NCBI GenBank assembly: GCA_037577475.1
Contig: CM075189.1
Coordinates: forward strand, 12,640,839 to 12,704,838
Source of the DNA: Chaunax sp. Z400
Lineage: Eukaryota > Chordata > Actinopteri > Lophiiformes > Chaunacidae
Direction of reading: 5' to 3'
Length of the DNA: 64,000 nt
Shown here: in pieces, positions 10,839 through 24,735 of the stretch
Position numbering within the stretch: position 1 is the first letter of the stretch
Layout: each line of letters begins with the position of its first letter
Position numbers and translations under genes: made by a program
The notes under the pieces: generated by a model
The model's database searches: none
What the model saw: only the letters and a program-made list of their open reading frames with translations
What the model was told of the DNA's origin: nothing

Positions 10839-13800
10839 GCTTAGACTCTGAGCAGACACTGTGGTCCGTCCCACACTCAGCCGTCCTGCACAGGTCAGTC
10901 TGTCAGTCCCCCCCCCCACCCCCCGACCTCGTCAGTCACCTCCACCCTGTGTGGTCAGCTTACAACGAGCTTTGACCAAAGCTGGTTTCTTTCCAGTGAA
11001 GGTGGCTTTAAGGGTCAGCTGGCAGGCAGCCAGTGAAGCAGCCTGCTGCCTGCCTGGTGACAGCTCTGTGTCCATTTAATTGACTATGAATAAATGATCA
11101 AATCTTAATTGAATTAGACAGGTCGACCCTGACTCTGTTGTTCAGTCACCTCCTCCGCAACATAAATGACGTCATGTCAAATATTTGTTCACTTTGTTTG
11201 CAAACTTTTTTCAATTTTTGTCACTTTTGTGATGATGATAAGATCTTTTATCATTGAGTCATTGAAGGATTCATGGTCATTTTTTTCTTGTGCACAACAA
11301 AATGAAAGTGTGACTCCGTCTTTATGCTGCACAGAAAATACACAAAGATGATTAAATTTAGACTGAAATGAAAAGGGAGCAACATACAGAATTAAATATA
11401 TTAATATTAATAATATAATAAATAATTCAATTTGTATCTGGGTAAATGTAATCATCAGAAACAAGATGGTGGTGATGATATGATCATCATTCTCACATTA
11501 AAACTGAGAAAATATTGTCCATCAACTCTGACTTCAGTCCTCCAGTCCTGCACTCTGTTGGCTCAGGACAAGGCTCCACCCATCAAGTGTGATCGCAAAT
11601 ATTGTGGTGGAGATATTCCTCCGTAAAGATATCCCCCCTGCCTCTCATCTCATCCATTTAATTTCTCTGTGACTGGATATTAGCCAGGGGCAACCTCAAC
11701 TCCAAGCTGGGCCAAGGATGGCTCCAATCCCGGATCTCTTTCCTCTCCTCCCAGGGAGGTCCAGTGAGTCTGGAGGAATGCTCGAAAGGTGAAGTGGGCG
11801 GCAATCACCTCAAAAACTTCATCCAAATCCTGCACCTCCTTCTGCAATGCTAATGCATGCATTTGGAAAAAAAATATTAAGACTAAAATTATGCAAAGTA
11901 CCCAGCAAACCCACTGCTGTCTACTACTGTAGGAATCTGAGAATAAATATTCAGACCCAGCTCCAGTGTTCTGCCTGTGATGCTACTGGTCGACTTTCTG
12001 CAGTGACCCATAGAAAACATGGTGATAATCATATAAATGGATTATTTTAATCCATATTTGACCCTTATGTCGCCTCGGTATCATCAGTGATCCAGAAAAT
12101 CCTGCTTCTTCTCCTGTTTAATACTACATGATAACTCCTGACACATGAAATGAAAATGCTCATTTTACTGCAGACAGACAAGCCTGAAAAACTGTCAATG
12201 CTGGTTGTCAAAACATTCTTCAACTTACTTAGAGAGAGAAATGTGAAAAATGAAGCCGTGAGCGGCTGTCATCTATTATTTATTTGTCTGTCCGACTCAG
12301 AAAAAACGGTACTGTTAAAACCTGAGGACCTGCTGCTAGTCGCTGTGATGGATGGCATGAAAGTAATGATTTCGCTTTTATTCTAAGCTAAAGCAGATTG
12401 CATTCATCTTTTTGAGCAACTCGTTTGTGTCACTCAGGTGTGGTCAGTCATCACTCAGGCAGCCGGTCAGGTCTTTGTATCGAGGAGGAATATGCTGCAG
12501 TATTTTTATTTGTCACAGACGGAGAACATGTTCAGCACATCACACATCAGTCTCTGTAAACACTGCACCGTACGCTGGGGAAAGAAAGTTGGTCCATTAG
12601 CTATTAGCTATATAGCTATACAGAAACTATTGTTGCTATACATACAGGTAAAGATACACATCTGATTGATCTTATTATTCATTTTTACTTTCAGACTTTA
12701 GATCAGATTTCACCTGAACTTGGTTTTTATTACAGCAGAGTTTAAATCTCAGACAGAGATACCATCTATTGCCTAAACTTTACTTTCACCCATTTTTAAA
12801 ATGTACATTTTTGATCCGGGGCATCTCATCATGGTTTGTACCCTTTAATGCCAATATTCAGATACTGCTGTTTTACAAATATAAGGGCCTATACTGTACC
12901 AACTTTGTGCAGAGGGACATGGTTGAAAGAGCCAAAATTGTTGCCACATAAGTTTAGACATAAAGAACCTGTTTGGCTGGTTTCATTAGCATCAGTAGAT
13001 AATGACATCATTTTTATTTTTGGGTGAGCTACTCCTTTAACAAACTGATGTTCCCACTGAAAGAAAAAGATCTCCATGGTTCTACTAGGGGTCAAAAACA
13101 CCACAGAAACCCTCTGAAACAGTGGGTTTTACAGCAGCAGATTAACGACAGGGGTTTTTGGGATGAGATGTTCGACAGTCACATCTGAAATCACAAAAAT
13201 GTAAAAGTAGGGAGGAGAGGTCGAGTGGGATGAGTTTAAACTCCATTCCTCCATTCAATTAACACAGAAGCTGGACTTCATTACACCATGATTAATGGTC
13301 CAGCATATTAATTACTTACCACCCCTTACCTGATGAGTAACGACGTGCCAGGGTCTGGAACTCACTGCCATTTCATAACAAACAGAATCTGTCACAAGGG
13401 GGGGGGGGTTCAACTCCACCCATGGGTGCTGTTGACTGTGTGGAGCCAATGAGCAGGGCCATTTATCTCGTCCTGCCCGGCGCCCGAAGGCCATCACGGG
13501 CAGCTGGAGTCCAGATCATTGTTCTTGAATTATAGCTCCTAATTATCCAGCTGCTCGGCATGATGGGAATGTTAACAAATGGCTTCATTTAAAATGCATG
13601 GTCCTGAATGGAGAGCATGCACAGCAGTGATGGCTGAGCATGTGTCCATATATGTGTTTGTCAGTACACTGGCTAGCACATATTTATGTGCTTTACTAAT
13701 CATCTGTGACCTGTGATACTTTTATTTAAAGATAATAGCAGGATATAAACCTATAAACTGTGCCCCCAGCCCATACTTCATATTAATAATATATGCAATA

Positions 13801-14240
13801 TAAAAAGGAGTCAGTGTGTTTTACCATTTTGTACTCGCATGAAATGATTAAATTCATGCAGAGATGAATAAAAGTGCAGCTTTTAAAGTTGTCCAAAATA
13901 TAATGAACAGCCATATTTACCAGTTTTGTTTATTTTACTTACTTGTGACTTAAGTCAAAGACAAATTTCCATCACATTCCAAATCTGAGTTGTCTTTAGA
14001 TTTTTTCTGTTTTCTGTTTGGGTTTATGTTCATGGGTACCACCGCTGTGGCACAAAGCATGCAAACTCACATTTCTGATATATTTTTAGATAATCTAATA
14101 GGTTAGAAGTAGTTTATTTTTCAAAAAAAAAGTAGATTTTTTAACCCGTCCAAGAAAAAAATTCAGAATAAATATTTAAAAGATGGAGATTCATTTTGCT
14201 GAACATTAACCTGCGATGAAGAATCTAGTTATATTGAAGT
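10839..14240. other. Non-coding with repeat fragments
   Basis: 11684-11780 is an unclassified interspersed repeat on the minus strand, related to 8987-9063. 13017-13041 looks like the end of a common teleost element (gggtgagctactcctttaac). An A/T-rich stretch lies at 11380-11430 and a G-run near 13398. 13250-13620 is high-complexity sequence with TAATTA-type motifs. No exon is recognised. Confidence 0.5.
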
Positions 14241-14269
14241 AGGAGGAGAAGCTGTGTCGATGCTGTTGT

Positions 14270-14700
14270 TCCTGCCGGTTTGATAAAAACTCACTGATGC
14301 ACACATTCAGCCCCTTTTAACACCGAGTGGTTTCATCAGTGGTGGAGTGTGAGCAGTGTGGTTTTGTACTGAGCTGCTCCTTTAAACCAATGGGGAATAA
14401 ACAGAGGAAGAGCACATTAAACACATTTGTTTCTTTCATGCTGGCTGCTCTGAATTAAACAGAATTACAAACTGTTATTATTCTTTTTCTGGCCATTGTT
14501 TTTTTGTTTTTTTTTACGTGGGAAGGTTTGCTGAGTGTGCTCTTTTCAGCTGTGTTGCAGCCCTGCAGTACATTTGTATAATTAAACTCGTTCTCAGGGA
14601 GCCGCCCAGTACACACCAGTATGCTGCTGTTGGCCGCTGTGCAGCTGCACCTGACCAGCTGTTGTGTTGTAGGTGAAACAAAAAGGTTGCTAAATTACTT
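14270..14700 (-). repeat. Diverged repeat copy A, inverted to 20145-20590
   Basis: Read on the minus strand, blocks match the sequence at 20145-20590 in the same order: an agctccctg/ggctccctg block, an A-rich block, the 43-bp block 14410-14452, a ctgtttattc block and ttaaaaggggct. The 43-bp block is identical in the two copies although the flanks have many differences and indels. The repeat family is unknown to me and has no coding capacity. Confidence 0.7.
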
Positions 14701-15204
14701 GATGATATCATCGGTGCCGCTGTCCTGTGGAGGAGCATTTTTCACTTTAGATACCTCAGGCTTTATGTGCAGATCCCTGCAGGGAGTCAGTGACCGTTAG
14801 CACACACAACCAATAAACAAGACTCCAAATTGAACAACAAATCCAATCTCTAACTGTTATCTTCCTGGAGTATCTTTATGATGTCATCTTTGACAGAGCC
14901 TTCCAAAAGGTGCAAGACCTTAAATAAAGTAAGCATGAGGCCATTTTCTGATCTGACACCTCAATAATTTTGTTTATTAACTGGTTAAGTTTGGGCAAAT
15001 AAAACTGTTTGTATTTATGTTACATTGCTGAATGAACTTTTGCCACTTTAAGTGTTTAATTAAAACTTTTCTGTATGTGCTATTTTTTTTCTTACGGATT
15101 TCAGGATAATCTTCATCTTAATTTTCAAGTCAAGTCTTACAGGTGAGCATTTAGCATGTATGAATTTGGTTAAGGACAGAGAAAGACCCTGTTTCAATGT
15201 CTTT

Positions 15205-15320
15205 ATATATTTGACGCATGCTGCACCCATCCACCAAGGTTAATGAGAACTGGGCCAACAGTTCTTTGGTAATCCTGCTGACAAACAGACAAAATGTACT
15301 GAAAAACATAACCCCCTTAT
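15205..15320 (-). mobile_element. Fragment of palindrome-ended teleost repeat
   Basis: The sequence contains taatcctgctgacaaacaga and aaaacataacccccttat, the antisense 5' part of a widespread teleost repeat that begins with a short hairpin around aaggaggttatgtt. Related copies are at 17545-17665, 19187-19265 and 36302-36490. Confidence 0.6.
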
Positions 15321-15902
15321 AATAAACAGCAGCACTGAGTATTAGCATAAATAGCCTACAGCCAAATTGGCCTGGCAGATGAAACAATACCACTTATAGA
15401 AAACATTGATCATCTGCGCAGCTGTTGGTCTGTTTGCAGCCCTTTTGTATTTGTCCTCCCAACATGGCTGAGCATCTCTTGTAACCACTAGAACCCACTC
15501 TATTATGAAATCAGACTTCAAGTAGATTATTCCAATAACATCCTCATATTAGCGTTTGTGCTGTGACTGCAGAGACTCCCACTGAACGTACGACCCAGAG
15601 TAAACAAAACCGAGCCTGAACACGGCTGCACATTAATCATCTGCTCCCTCTGTGATGGAAACTAATGGCGCTGGCTTCTTAATCGTAATTGAATTGGCTT
15701 GAATTCACAAGATTCATGACATATTTTGGAAGCTAAGTTCCACTTGACAGGTTCATTCTGTCTCATCTCGTCCCCCTCCTCGACATCCAGCTCTGGAGAG
15801 TCCTTTCAAGCCTTTACATGCTGGCCCTGTTTGCAATCACAGATTTAGTAAAGAACCACATTGTCTGATGTGTGGGCTGCACTCCATGTCTTTCTCTGCC
15901 TG

Positions 15903-17160
<1,258 letters not shown>

Positions 17161-17165
17161 TTTCT

Positions 17166-17670
17166 GCTTATTCTATTAAAATATAACTGAACCGATTTCC
17201 ACAAATCCACTAAAGTTTGGTGCAGATTCAGGATTTTTTGAATCATTTTTGTCATGGCTCCACCATGACCCCCAGTTTTGTTCCTGTGTTTTTCCCTGCT
17301 GTTTCCCTCTCTCTCCCCTTCCCTTGTGTTTCAGTCTTTCTGTGTGTGTATGTGTGGATCTGGGCGCGGCCAACCAAAGCACCTCAGCTGAAAAACGTTG
17401 CGCCTCCCAAGCGCCTCCCAGCTGGGCGTTTTCAGGAGAGCACCTGGTATTTTCAGCCGGGAAAAACGCTTTGGTGGACACAGGCCCTTATTCCAGCAGT
17501 ACCAGTCCCATATCTCGGATCGTCCCCAAAATGTAATCACCTCTAGGATATGTTAGGGTCCATCTTTGGTGAAAATTTCATGCAAATCCATCCATTAGTT
17601 TTTGCGTAATCCTGCTCACAAACTAACAAACCAACCGATCACGTAATCTCTCTGGCAGAGGTAAAAAATA
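17166..17670 (-). mobile_element. Composite repeat region including palindrome-ended family
   Basis: 17545-17665 reads as the antisense 5' part of the same widespread teleost repeat (ttcatgcaaatccatccatt, then taatcctgctcacaaac and ctctggcagaggtaa). 17166-17240 resembles its interior. The intervening 17280-17540 is unrelated and ends with gaaaaacgctttggtggaca, which looks like the end of another non-autonomous element inserted within it. Confidence 0.5.
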
Positions 17671-17918
17671 CAACACACAAAACAAACAAGCAAATACATA
17701 CAGACAAAAGCTTTCCTAGGCCAAGCTACTCCCACACCCACCCAAATGGTCACTAACGTGGATTTAAACAGATTTTTGAACAAAAGTTTTGAGGTGAATA
17801 AACCTTTTGAGTGCAAAGATAAAGTCTTGGATCTTTTACTTCAACGGGAGCAAAAACCAAAGAGTTGCATTTATATTTTTGAGAGTATATTTTGTTGTAA
17901 TGACAAAGTCTGAGAGCA

Positions 17919-18010
17919 GACAAAAAGCCAAATAGAAACACGGAGGTCTTCTAAGCCGAGGGTAAACATGTCACAAATGGGTTGTGAGCCCAGTGGGAGA
18001 GCTGTGGTGA
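17919..18010 (+). repeat. Local direct duplication, copy 1
   Basis: It shares acaaaaagccaaatagaaac and, further on, gggtaaacatgtc, caaatgggtt and tgagcccagt, in order, with 18535-18625. The copies are 616 bp apart in the same orientation and differ by substitutions and small indels. Confidence 0.85.
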
Positions 18011-18534
18011 GCTTCTGATTGCTTCCATTATTTCTTCTCAAATCAAAATGTCAACCAGCGTGAAGAAAGCCCCACTGTGTTCACTGATAAATAGAGGATC
18101 TGTTATCCTGTTTCACACAAAGCCAGCTCTCTGGAAACAGGAAGATTGGCCACCTTTGTTTTTCATCCAGACCTTAATCTGATCTGTTCCATTCACCACT
18201 TTATGGAGGGATTACCTCATATTACAGCAGCAAAGACTTTTTAAAGTTCACCTCTTTGTTTGTGGCATCGTTTCTGTGGTTCTCCTGCTCTCACATGTCA
18301 GACACAGTGAGAAACAGTGTGACATTATGACAGAGGTTAATTTTTACAAATACAGATCGAAAATCTATCTATCAGCCTGGAGAAATCAGGTATTTGCAGA
18401 AATTATGCAAAATTCTCGATTTTACAATTCTGCAACAAAGTGTTTTAAAACCAAAGATGATAAATAAATCCTGTAAGAGGATGGAAAAGGAGACAAATTC
18501 AGACATAGATGACAAAATAGATTAAAGCAGAGTG

Positions 18535-18625
18535 GACAAAAAGCCAAATAGAAACATGCAGATCTTAAAAAAGGAGGGTAAACATGTCCCAAATGGGTTA
18601 TGAGCCCAGTAACAGAGCAGGGGTG
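18535..18625 (+). repeat. Local direct duplication, copy 2
   Basis: The partner of 17919-18010. The homology seems to extend weakly leftward, to about 18430, suggesting that a longer unit was duplicated. Confidence 0.85.
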
Positions 18626-18875
18626 AAAATCCAGTAAAGAAAAGAAAACAAAACCGATCCACGATGAAGCTGATCCAGGTTTTCTGAACTTTTCCATCCA
18701 TCTCGGAAGTCTGGTCATGTCTTTTTCTTTTTCATTGTAATGGTTAAGAACCAAAAAAAAAATCAACCAAATCAACCTTAGAACCAATGATGAGAGGCTG
18801 AAAAGAAGAACATCCAGTCGTTGCTGAAAAGTCTGTAAACTGATCATTTAAAGCTGATATGGTGAACTTGTGTTC

Positions 18876-18985
<110 letters not shown>

Positions 18986-19186
18986 CCTCTCTGCCTCCTG
19001 GCTCCGCCTCCTTTCCTGCTCCACCTATAGTGAGGAGTGACCTGCAGCTCCAGGCCTGGAGCTTTAAAAAGCCTGAGGAGAACTCCCAGTGGTACCAGTG
19101 ACCCAAAAGGCATCACCTGTGCTGTGAGACTGAACTCAGACAGAGTCTGTGTTTGGTTTTCACTCCTTGAGTTGTTGATTTATTTT

Positions 19187-19265
19187 TTTACCTCCTATCC
19201 AATCAAGGAGGTTATGTTTTGTTTTTATACCAGCGTTGTTTTGGTTTGTTATGAATGGATTAATG
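19187..19265 (+). mobile_element. 5' end of palindrome-ended teleost repeat
   Basis: Starts with a short hairpin, acctcct and aggaggt separated by 9 bases, followed by tatgttttgtttttatacca. It is truncated directly before a LINE 3' tail. Confidence 0.6.
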
Positions 19266-19289
19266 ACATTTTTTGAGAGGTGTTGATTT

Positions 19290-19562
19290 GAATCCTCATC
19301 GGCAAAGCAAACTTCTTAAAACTCACTTCTACTTTTATGTGATGTTGTTCTTTTTATTGTCCTTTGTTATTGTTTTTATGGACCTTTATCATCCTTTAAT
19401 CTTTTAATTCATCCCTTAATTTCTCTTTGCTTTCTACTGTTGTTTTCTCTCATCAGTTCTCACTGTTTTATGAGCCTCTGCCTTTGCTTTGTCTTATAAA
19501 AGCACTTTGTAAACTCTGTTTTTAAAGGTGCTATAGAAATAAACTTATGACTATTATTATAA
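19290..19562 (+). mobile_element. L2/Rex-like LINE 3' end
   Basis: The end of the reverse transcriptase frame (cttaaaactcacttctactt) is followed by a 3' tail with agcactttgtaaactctgtt, aaggtgctatagaaataaac and a few ATT units. The same tail organisation occurs at 47955-48416. It is a 5'-truncated, dead copy. Confidence 0.75.
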
Positions 19563-20144
19563 TGATCAATGATGAGAAAAAAACAATAAAACGACCAAAG
19601 TCATAACAAGGTGTAACGCCATGATGGGGAAACTGAGCTGCCTGTGAAGGTCTGCACTGTGGAGTTGGGTCTAATATTGTAAAGCAATTCTTTAACTTGG
19701 TCATTTTCCTGTTTCTCTCTTTTATTCTGGTTTTAAAAGTTATTATTACTCCTCTGCTCTCATCCCCTGGTCTTCTCAGGGATGCAATATATTTAGATTC
19801 TCATCCAGGAACAATTCTGAATTCAATTCTCGTATCTTTACTGCACAAGTCCAGCAGCTACAGAGTAACATCTGAAATCACTTGTAGTCAAATGATGCTG
19901 GGCATGTTGTGGGACGGACAGATGAGCTGAGAGGTGATTCAAACTCTGCAGAGGTGAGGGGTGATAATGTTCTGGTCCTTTGCTGTAAAGGTATTGATTA
20001 GATGTGATTTTAAAATCAACAGAAAGCCGCTTTAAAGCTGCAGGAAAAAAAAGAACAGGAGAAATTCAGATTTGATGAGGTCTAGATGTTTTTTTTCAAG
20101 GAGGAAGCTCAAGAAAATGTTTCAGAATCCCATTTAAATGACTG

Positions 20145-20590
20145 CTGCAGGCTAAAGGTTGCCAGATAAGGTGTTTCCACCGCTGACTTAAATCAATACG
20201 GGTGCTGAGGTGGCCCACAGCTCCCTGGGAAATGAATTTAATTTATGTGCATGAAGCGGAGCAGTGTGCCTGCCTAGCAGATCTGGAGGTTGAACAAAGG
20301 TTAGGAAAAAAAAAACAATCACAGTTTGTCATCATTTTTTTAAATGCAGAGCAGCCAGCATGAAAGAAACAAATGTGTTTAATGTGCTCCTCATCTGTTT
20401 ATTCCTCCTCAGGTTAGGGGAGCTGCTCTGTTTCTAACAGTGTAAAACAGCACAGCTGACACATGTGAGTGTTGACTGTGTGCAGCTGTAAAGACAGTTT
20501 GTCTTAAAAGGGGCTTTAAGTGATGTGCGACCACTTTGGGACCAGCAGTAATCACCACAGCATCATCAGCGTATTACAGAAGAGTCTCAT
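20145..20590 (+). repeat. Diverged repeat copy B, inverted to 14270-14700
   Basis: The partner of copy A. The block 20347-20389 is identical over 43 bp to the reverse complement of 14410-14452. The flanks match only in patches. Confidence 0.7.
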
Positions 20591-23500
20591 TGCTAATTGG
20601 AACAGAGACATTTCCTGTGTCGAATACTGGAAGAGCAAAACTGTTGTTGTAATTGTTTTCTGGCTGGTGAACAAGGCTTTGTAGGATGACTTGTTTTGTC
20701 ACCACTGTCATCTTTTGTTAAGCTGTAACATCTCTAACAGTGCAACCACACAGGAGGGTTTCTGTTCTAGTCACTGTGTCTCTGTGAACTTCTGCTTTCA
20801 GTTGAGCTCTGTAGAAGTTGATCTAGTTGATGTCATGTTTTCTGACTTGTTCTTTTTTGGTGTGTATTTTTGTGTTTTGCTTTGTTCATGGGATGTTTGT
20901 TTCATTTTTGATGATACTGATTGTCTACCAGCATTATGGCATGTGGGAATCTTTGGGGTTGATTTGCACTAAAAATATAAATGTGTCTGTTTGCCTGTTT
21001 CCCTAAAAGGTTGCAATTAAATAAGCTTTTTTTTTCTTTTTTCTTTTTTACAACATTATGTGTATTAGAGTCGAGCCCCAACTGCACTTTTATTATTTGT
21101 ATTTATTTGTATTTTTATTTAGTTTAGATTTAACATAATTAATTAAATCATCATTTATTTACATCTTTGATTTTTTTCTACTTTGTCCAATAATTTCATT
21201 CAGTTGTGTTGTTTTATTACTTTAAATTATTTTCATTGTCCTCTTTAAAGATCTTGTGAAAATAAATATCATTTTTTGGTCCGAATCTGAGCATAAAGTG
21301 GCTTTAAAGTGATTTTTATATATTATATATTATGTATTATGATATATATTATATATTTTCTCGTTCACAGCTCTGGTTGTGAATCTATGGTACGACTCCA
21401 ACACAGAATTTTCTCACATGTAGAATACAGCAGCTGTTTTTGACACACTGTGATGTGGCAATAAAACATCATAAACATGAACATAAACAAGCACATTAGC
21501 ACTAGAGGGCTAATTCCCAGAAGTCATTATTCAATTAGTGAAGTGTCTCAGTACTGATGATGTGTTTAAACTGTGGAAACTTAAACTTTTTTTTTTATTA
21601 AAAGACACTCAATCTGCTTTCTGTACTTTTTTAACTCCTCCTCCTCCTCAGCTCACGTCTTATTCATGGTCTGCTTTGCCTTCGGCGATGAATTCAAGTC
21701 TTTTTTTTTTTTATCTCATCAGATCGGCTTTACTCCTGGAATCCAAACCACAAGGCATTTTCTCTGCCGGAGCTACAAGTGTAATATCTATGAAATCCAG
21801 GAGATAAGAGTTGCCTGTATAAAGATCAATGTTTCCTGCATGGACAAAGTGGGAACCGTTATCGTCGCTTCACAGCGTCTGACAGAATTTTCCAGCTCAG
21901 TGTGAATGGAGACAAACCACTGGTAAAGGAGGCTGCACTCTTTCACCTCTATAGATGGAGGGTTTTTTTACTTGTATCCGTAGTTTTCCCTTCTTTCAAC
22001 CTGTTGTCAAATTAGGAATCATCTTGAAATGCTTTTTTTATGCTGTATTTTCTCTCTAAAAAGTGTTGAAATGTTCTCCTCTCCTCCTGTTTGCTGCACC
22101 CCTCATTTAACAAGCTTTTCCACAATAAGATCAATCCCTCTCAGAGTTGTCTCACTAGACGCCTCTGCAGTTTGTCCTAAAAATGATGCACCTCATTCAT
22201 CAAACCTCTAGAAGAGCTGTGAGTGTTCCCTTCAAAATTTAAACAAATACAGTTTCCACGCATTCCCAGGGATGCAGGTGCTGTAACAGTAATATAATCT
22301 GGCTCATATATCTGTGTTGCAGCTGCATCATAATGACGTGTTGCTTTCCAAGCATCCACTCCAATTTCTGCCCCTCTCATCCAGCTTTAGAGCGTAGATC
22401 CAAATCTGTCTAAATGAATGGCTATTAACATGTGTCACACCCAATTATGTTCAGCATCCTTGCCTCTAATTGCATTCTGCCCAGCAACAAAATGCTGGGA
22501 GATGTTTCCCTTCATTTTGTCAGACCACCCGGCTCGTGAGTCACGGCTGTGTTGCTCAGTGGCTCTGAGGATGTGGGTTCTAACCGGAAAAACACACAGA
22601 GGTCAGAGGCAAACACAAAAACTCTACTTTTTGGGCAAGTCAATAAAACCTTAGGTGCAAATCCCAGAACGTCAGCATCATGTCACAGTTAACAGCACAG
22701 GATCAGAATAGAATGACAGATCTGACTCGTATAGATCTTTATCTGATGTCAAGTCATTACACAGAAGGTCAAGACCCTGTCCGACCCTCAGAGGGTCACA
22801 CAGTGACCTTCACAACCATATGAACACTAAACATGTAGATCTTTCCTCTAAACCCCATTTTTCGACATGATATGACTTATTATAAACATGTTACAGACAC
22901 TGCAGCTTCATACATGATCAAATTTATTTTAAAATCTATCAGAATTACTCAACATCAACGTTAACATGACTCTGATCCAATCAGGACAGGATGCATTCAC
23001 CAAAGAACAAAAACAGACACACTACCTCATAAATATGACTTATCATCTCGTAATTATGAGAAGAGATCTCATAAAACGAGACGAGGATCTCACATTTATT
23101 AAGAATTTTATAATTTTGAGAAAAAGAAATATGGAACGCTCACATTTAACACACTTTTATTTCCCTCTTGGTATGGGGTATTGGGAAAGTGAGAACCTCT
23201 TTCTTAGCTCTGAGCATTATACAGATGCATGTGGGAACTGCTGATGATTTGTGAAATCGGTTTCATTCGAGGCAAAATATTTCTCTTTTCAAAGTTTATT
23301 CGAAGTTCATCCCTTCTATACTTTGTGATCTTGACTCAGAAACACACAGATGTTTGTGTCGTGGGGATTTCTTCAGTTGGAAAAACAAAAGGTGAGGAGC
23401 TGCTGCAAAACGCCTGAAAACGAAGCTGTTGATTGGTCTATAAATACAAACGTGTGAATAAATAAATGACTTATGTATTGATTGTGCATAGAAACTCCAT

Positions 23501-24560
23501 GCAACATCTATTGAGGGCTGCATATTTTCTCACAAAGCTAAACACATTTTATCTGAGTGATGTCTGTGTTTAGTTTGTATTAAATAGCCTCTTTTTGCTC
23601 CTTTGAAAGTATTTTTACATAATTGGTCACATTTGCTCATCTCACACCAAAACACTCCAAACTCCAACTCCAAAACTGTTCCTCAAAATATCTCAGTCGA
23701 TAGTCAATAGATTCTCTGAAGATGAGGTTTAAAGCCATCTGGGCTTTTGGACACTCTCAGCCTCCTTAGAACAGAAAACTTCTTCTATGGCAGCGACATT
23801 AATCCAAAATATTCCTCAGTCTCTATAAAAACTTTTCCTGCATGCTCTTACATTTTGCACCTTTTTTTTTTTGACAGTGGAAGCTCAACATCGCCGACGC
23901 AGCATCTCCAGATAGCTGCCATCGGATCCCCGAAGGCTCTCTCCCCCCCCCCCGCCATCTGCATCTCCACACCCTCCAGCAGCCTCTCGCTAACGAGGGT
24001 GGGGGTTAATTAATGTAGCTCGGAGACAGCGAGCACATTCATTAATCATCTCATCTATATTTAATATTCACAACACTTTGCTAAGCTCTGATGCAGTGCA
24101 ACTGTTTCAACACCTCAACCATACAGGAAGTTAAACTCTGAATACCGTTGGTTATCATCCTCTCACCAAAGAGACGACCACATGGATACACAGATGTGTT
24201 TCTCTCAGCGGTGCTGCTTTAGCCAAGTTGGCAGCCAGTGAAGGCTCCTTTCCTGTCAGCTCATCCATTTTTTTTTTTTTTGGATGAGTCAATCCAGAGA
24301 CAGGTGGACACGACCAGGCTCCCCTTTTCAGTCGGGACAACTTGCCAAAACCTCTGTTAAGTTACTGTGAACTTGATTACAGCCTTTATTGCAGGGAACT
24401 TTGACTTCACACAAACTGCTGACTCACTCATCAGGTCATATTTATAAGTTATGATCTTCACATAATGTGTGTTTCCATGAGATCACTTCACAGTCAGACA
24501 ATGAGGGCAGCAGTATAGTTACACAGTTGACAGTATTAAACTTTATGAGGTCATTATAAG
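20591..24560. other. Non-coding, no gene recognised
   Basis: The content is A/T-rich runs (21310-21356, an irregular TATAT tract), T-runs near 21030 and 21700, a C-run near 23941, and an irregular aattatgag/aattttgag motif patch at 23036-23125. 22380-22590 and 23990-24080 are high-complexity with several TAAT motifs. I see no exon or RNA. Confidence 0.5.
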
Positions 24561-24561
24561 T

Positions 24562-24735
24562 TGGCCAACATTGGCCCAGCTGGTGGAGGATGGACACCAT
24601 GTGTTCAGGCTGGGTCCCAGCCACAGCAGTCCGGGTTCGGTTCCAGCTCAGGCCATCTGTTGCATGTCATCCCCTCTCTTTTGTCTTTCTCTCGTCAGCT
24701 ATCAATTTCCGATAAAGGTAAAAAAAAAAATTTAA
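24562..24735 (+). mobile_element. tRNA-derived SINE
   Basis: An RNA polymerase III A-box-like sequence tggcccagctgg (24572-24583) and a B-box ggttcggttcc (24634-24644) are spaced as in a tRNA-derived head. A pyrimidine-rich body (tcatcccctctcttttgtct) and an A-rich tail (24719-24730) follow. The same architecture is abundant in percomorph genomes. It is not a functional tRNA, since no cloverleaf is apparent. Confidence 0.8.

Noticed and set aside
10641..10844. Pro-Glu/Pro-Gly repeat protein
   Set aside because: The frame is set by a hexanucleotide minisatellite, other frames are equally open, and there is no coding or splice context.
24562..24735. Functional tRNA gene
   Set aside because: A- and B-box-like motifs are present but no cloverleaf or anticodon stem is apparent; the pyrimidine-rich body and A-rich tail indicate a SINE.
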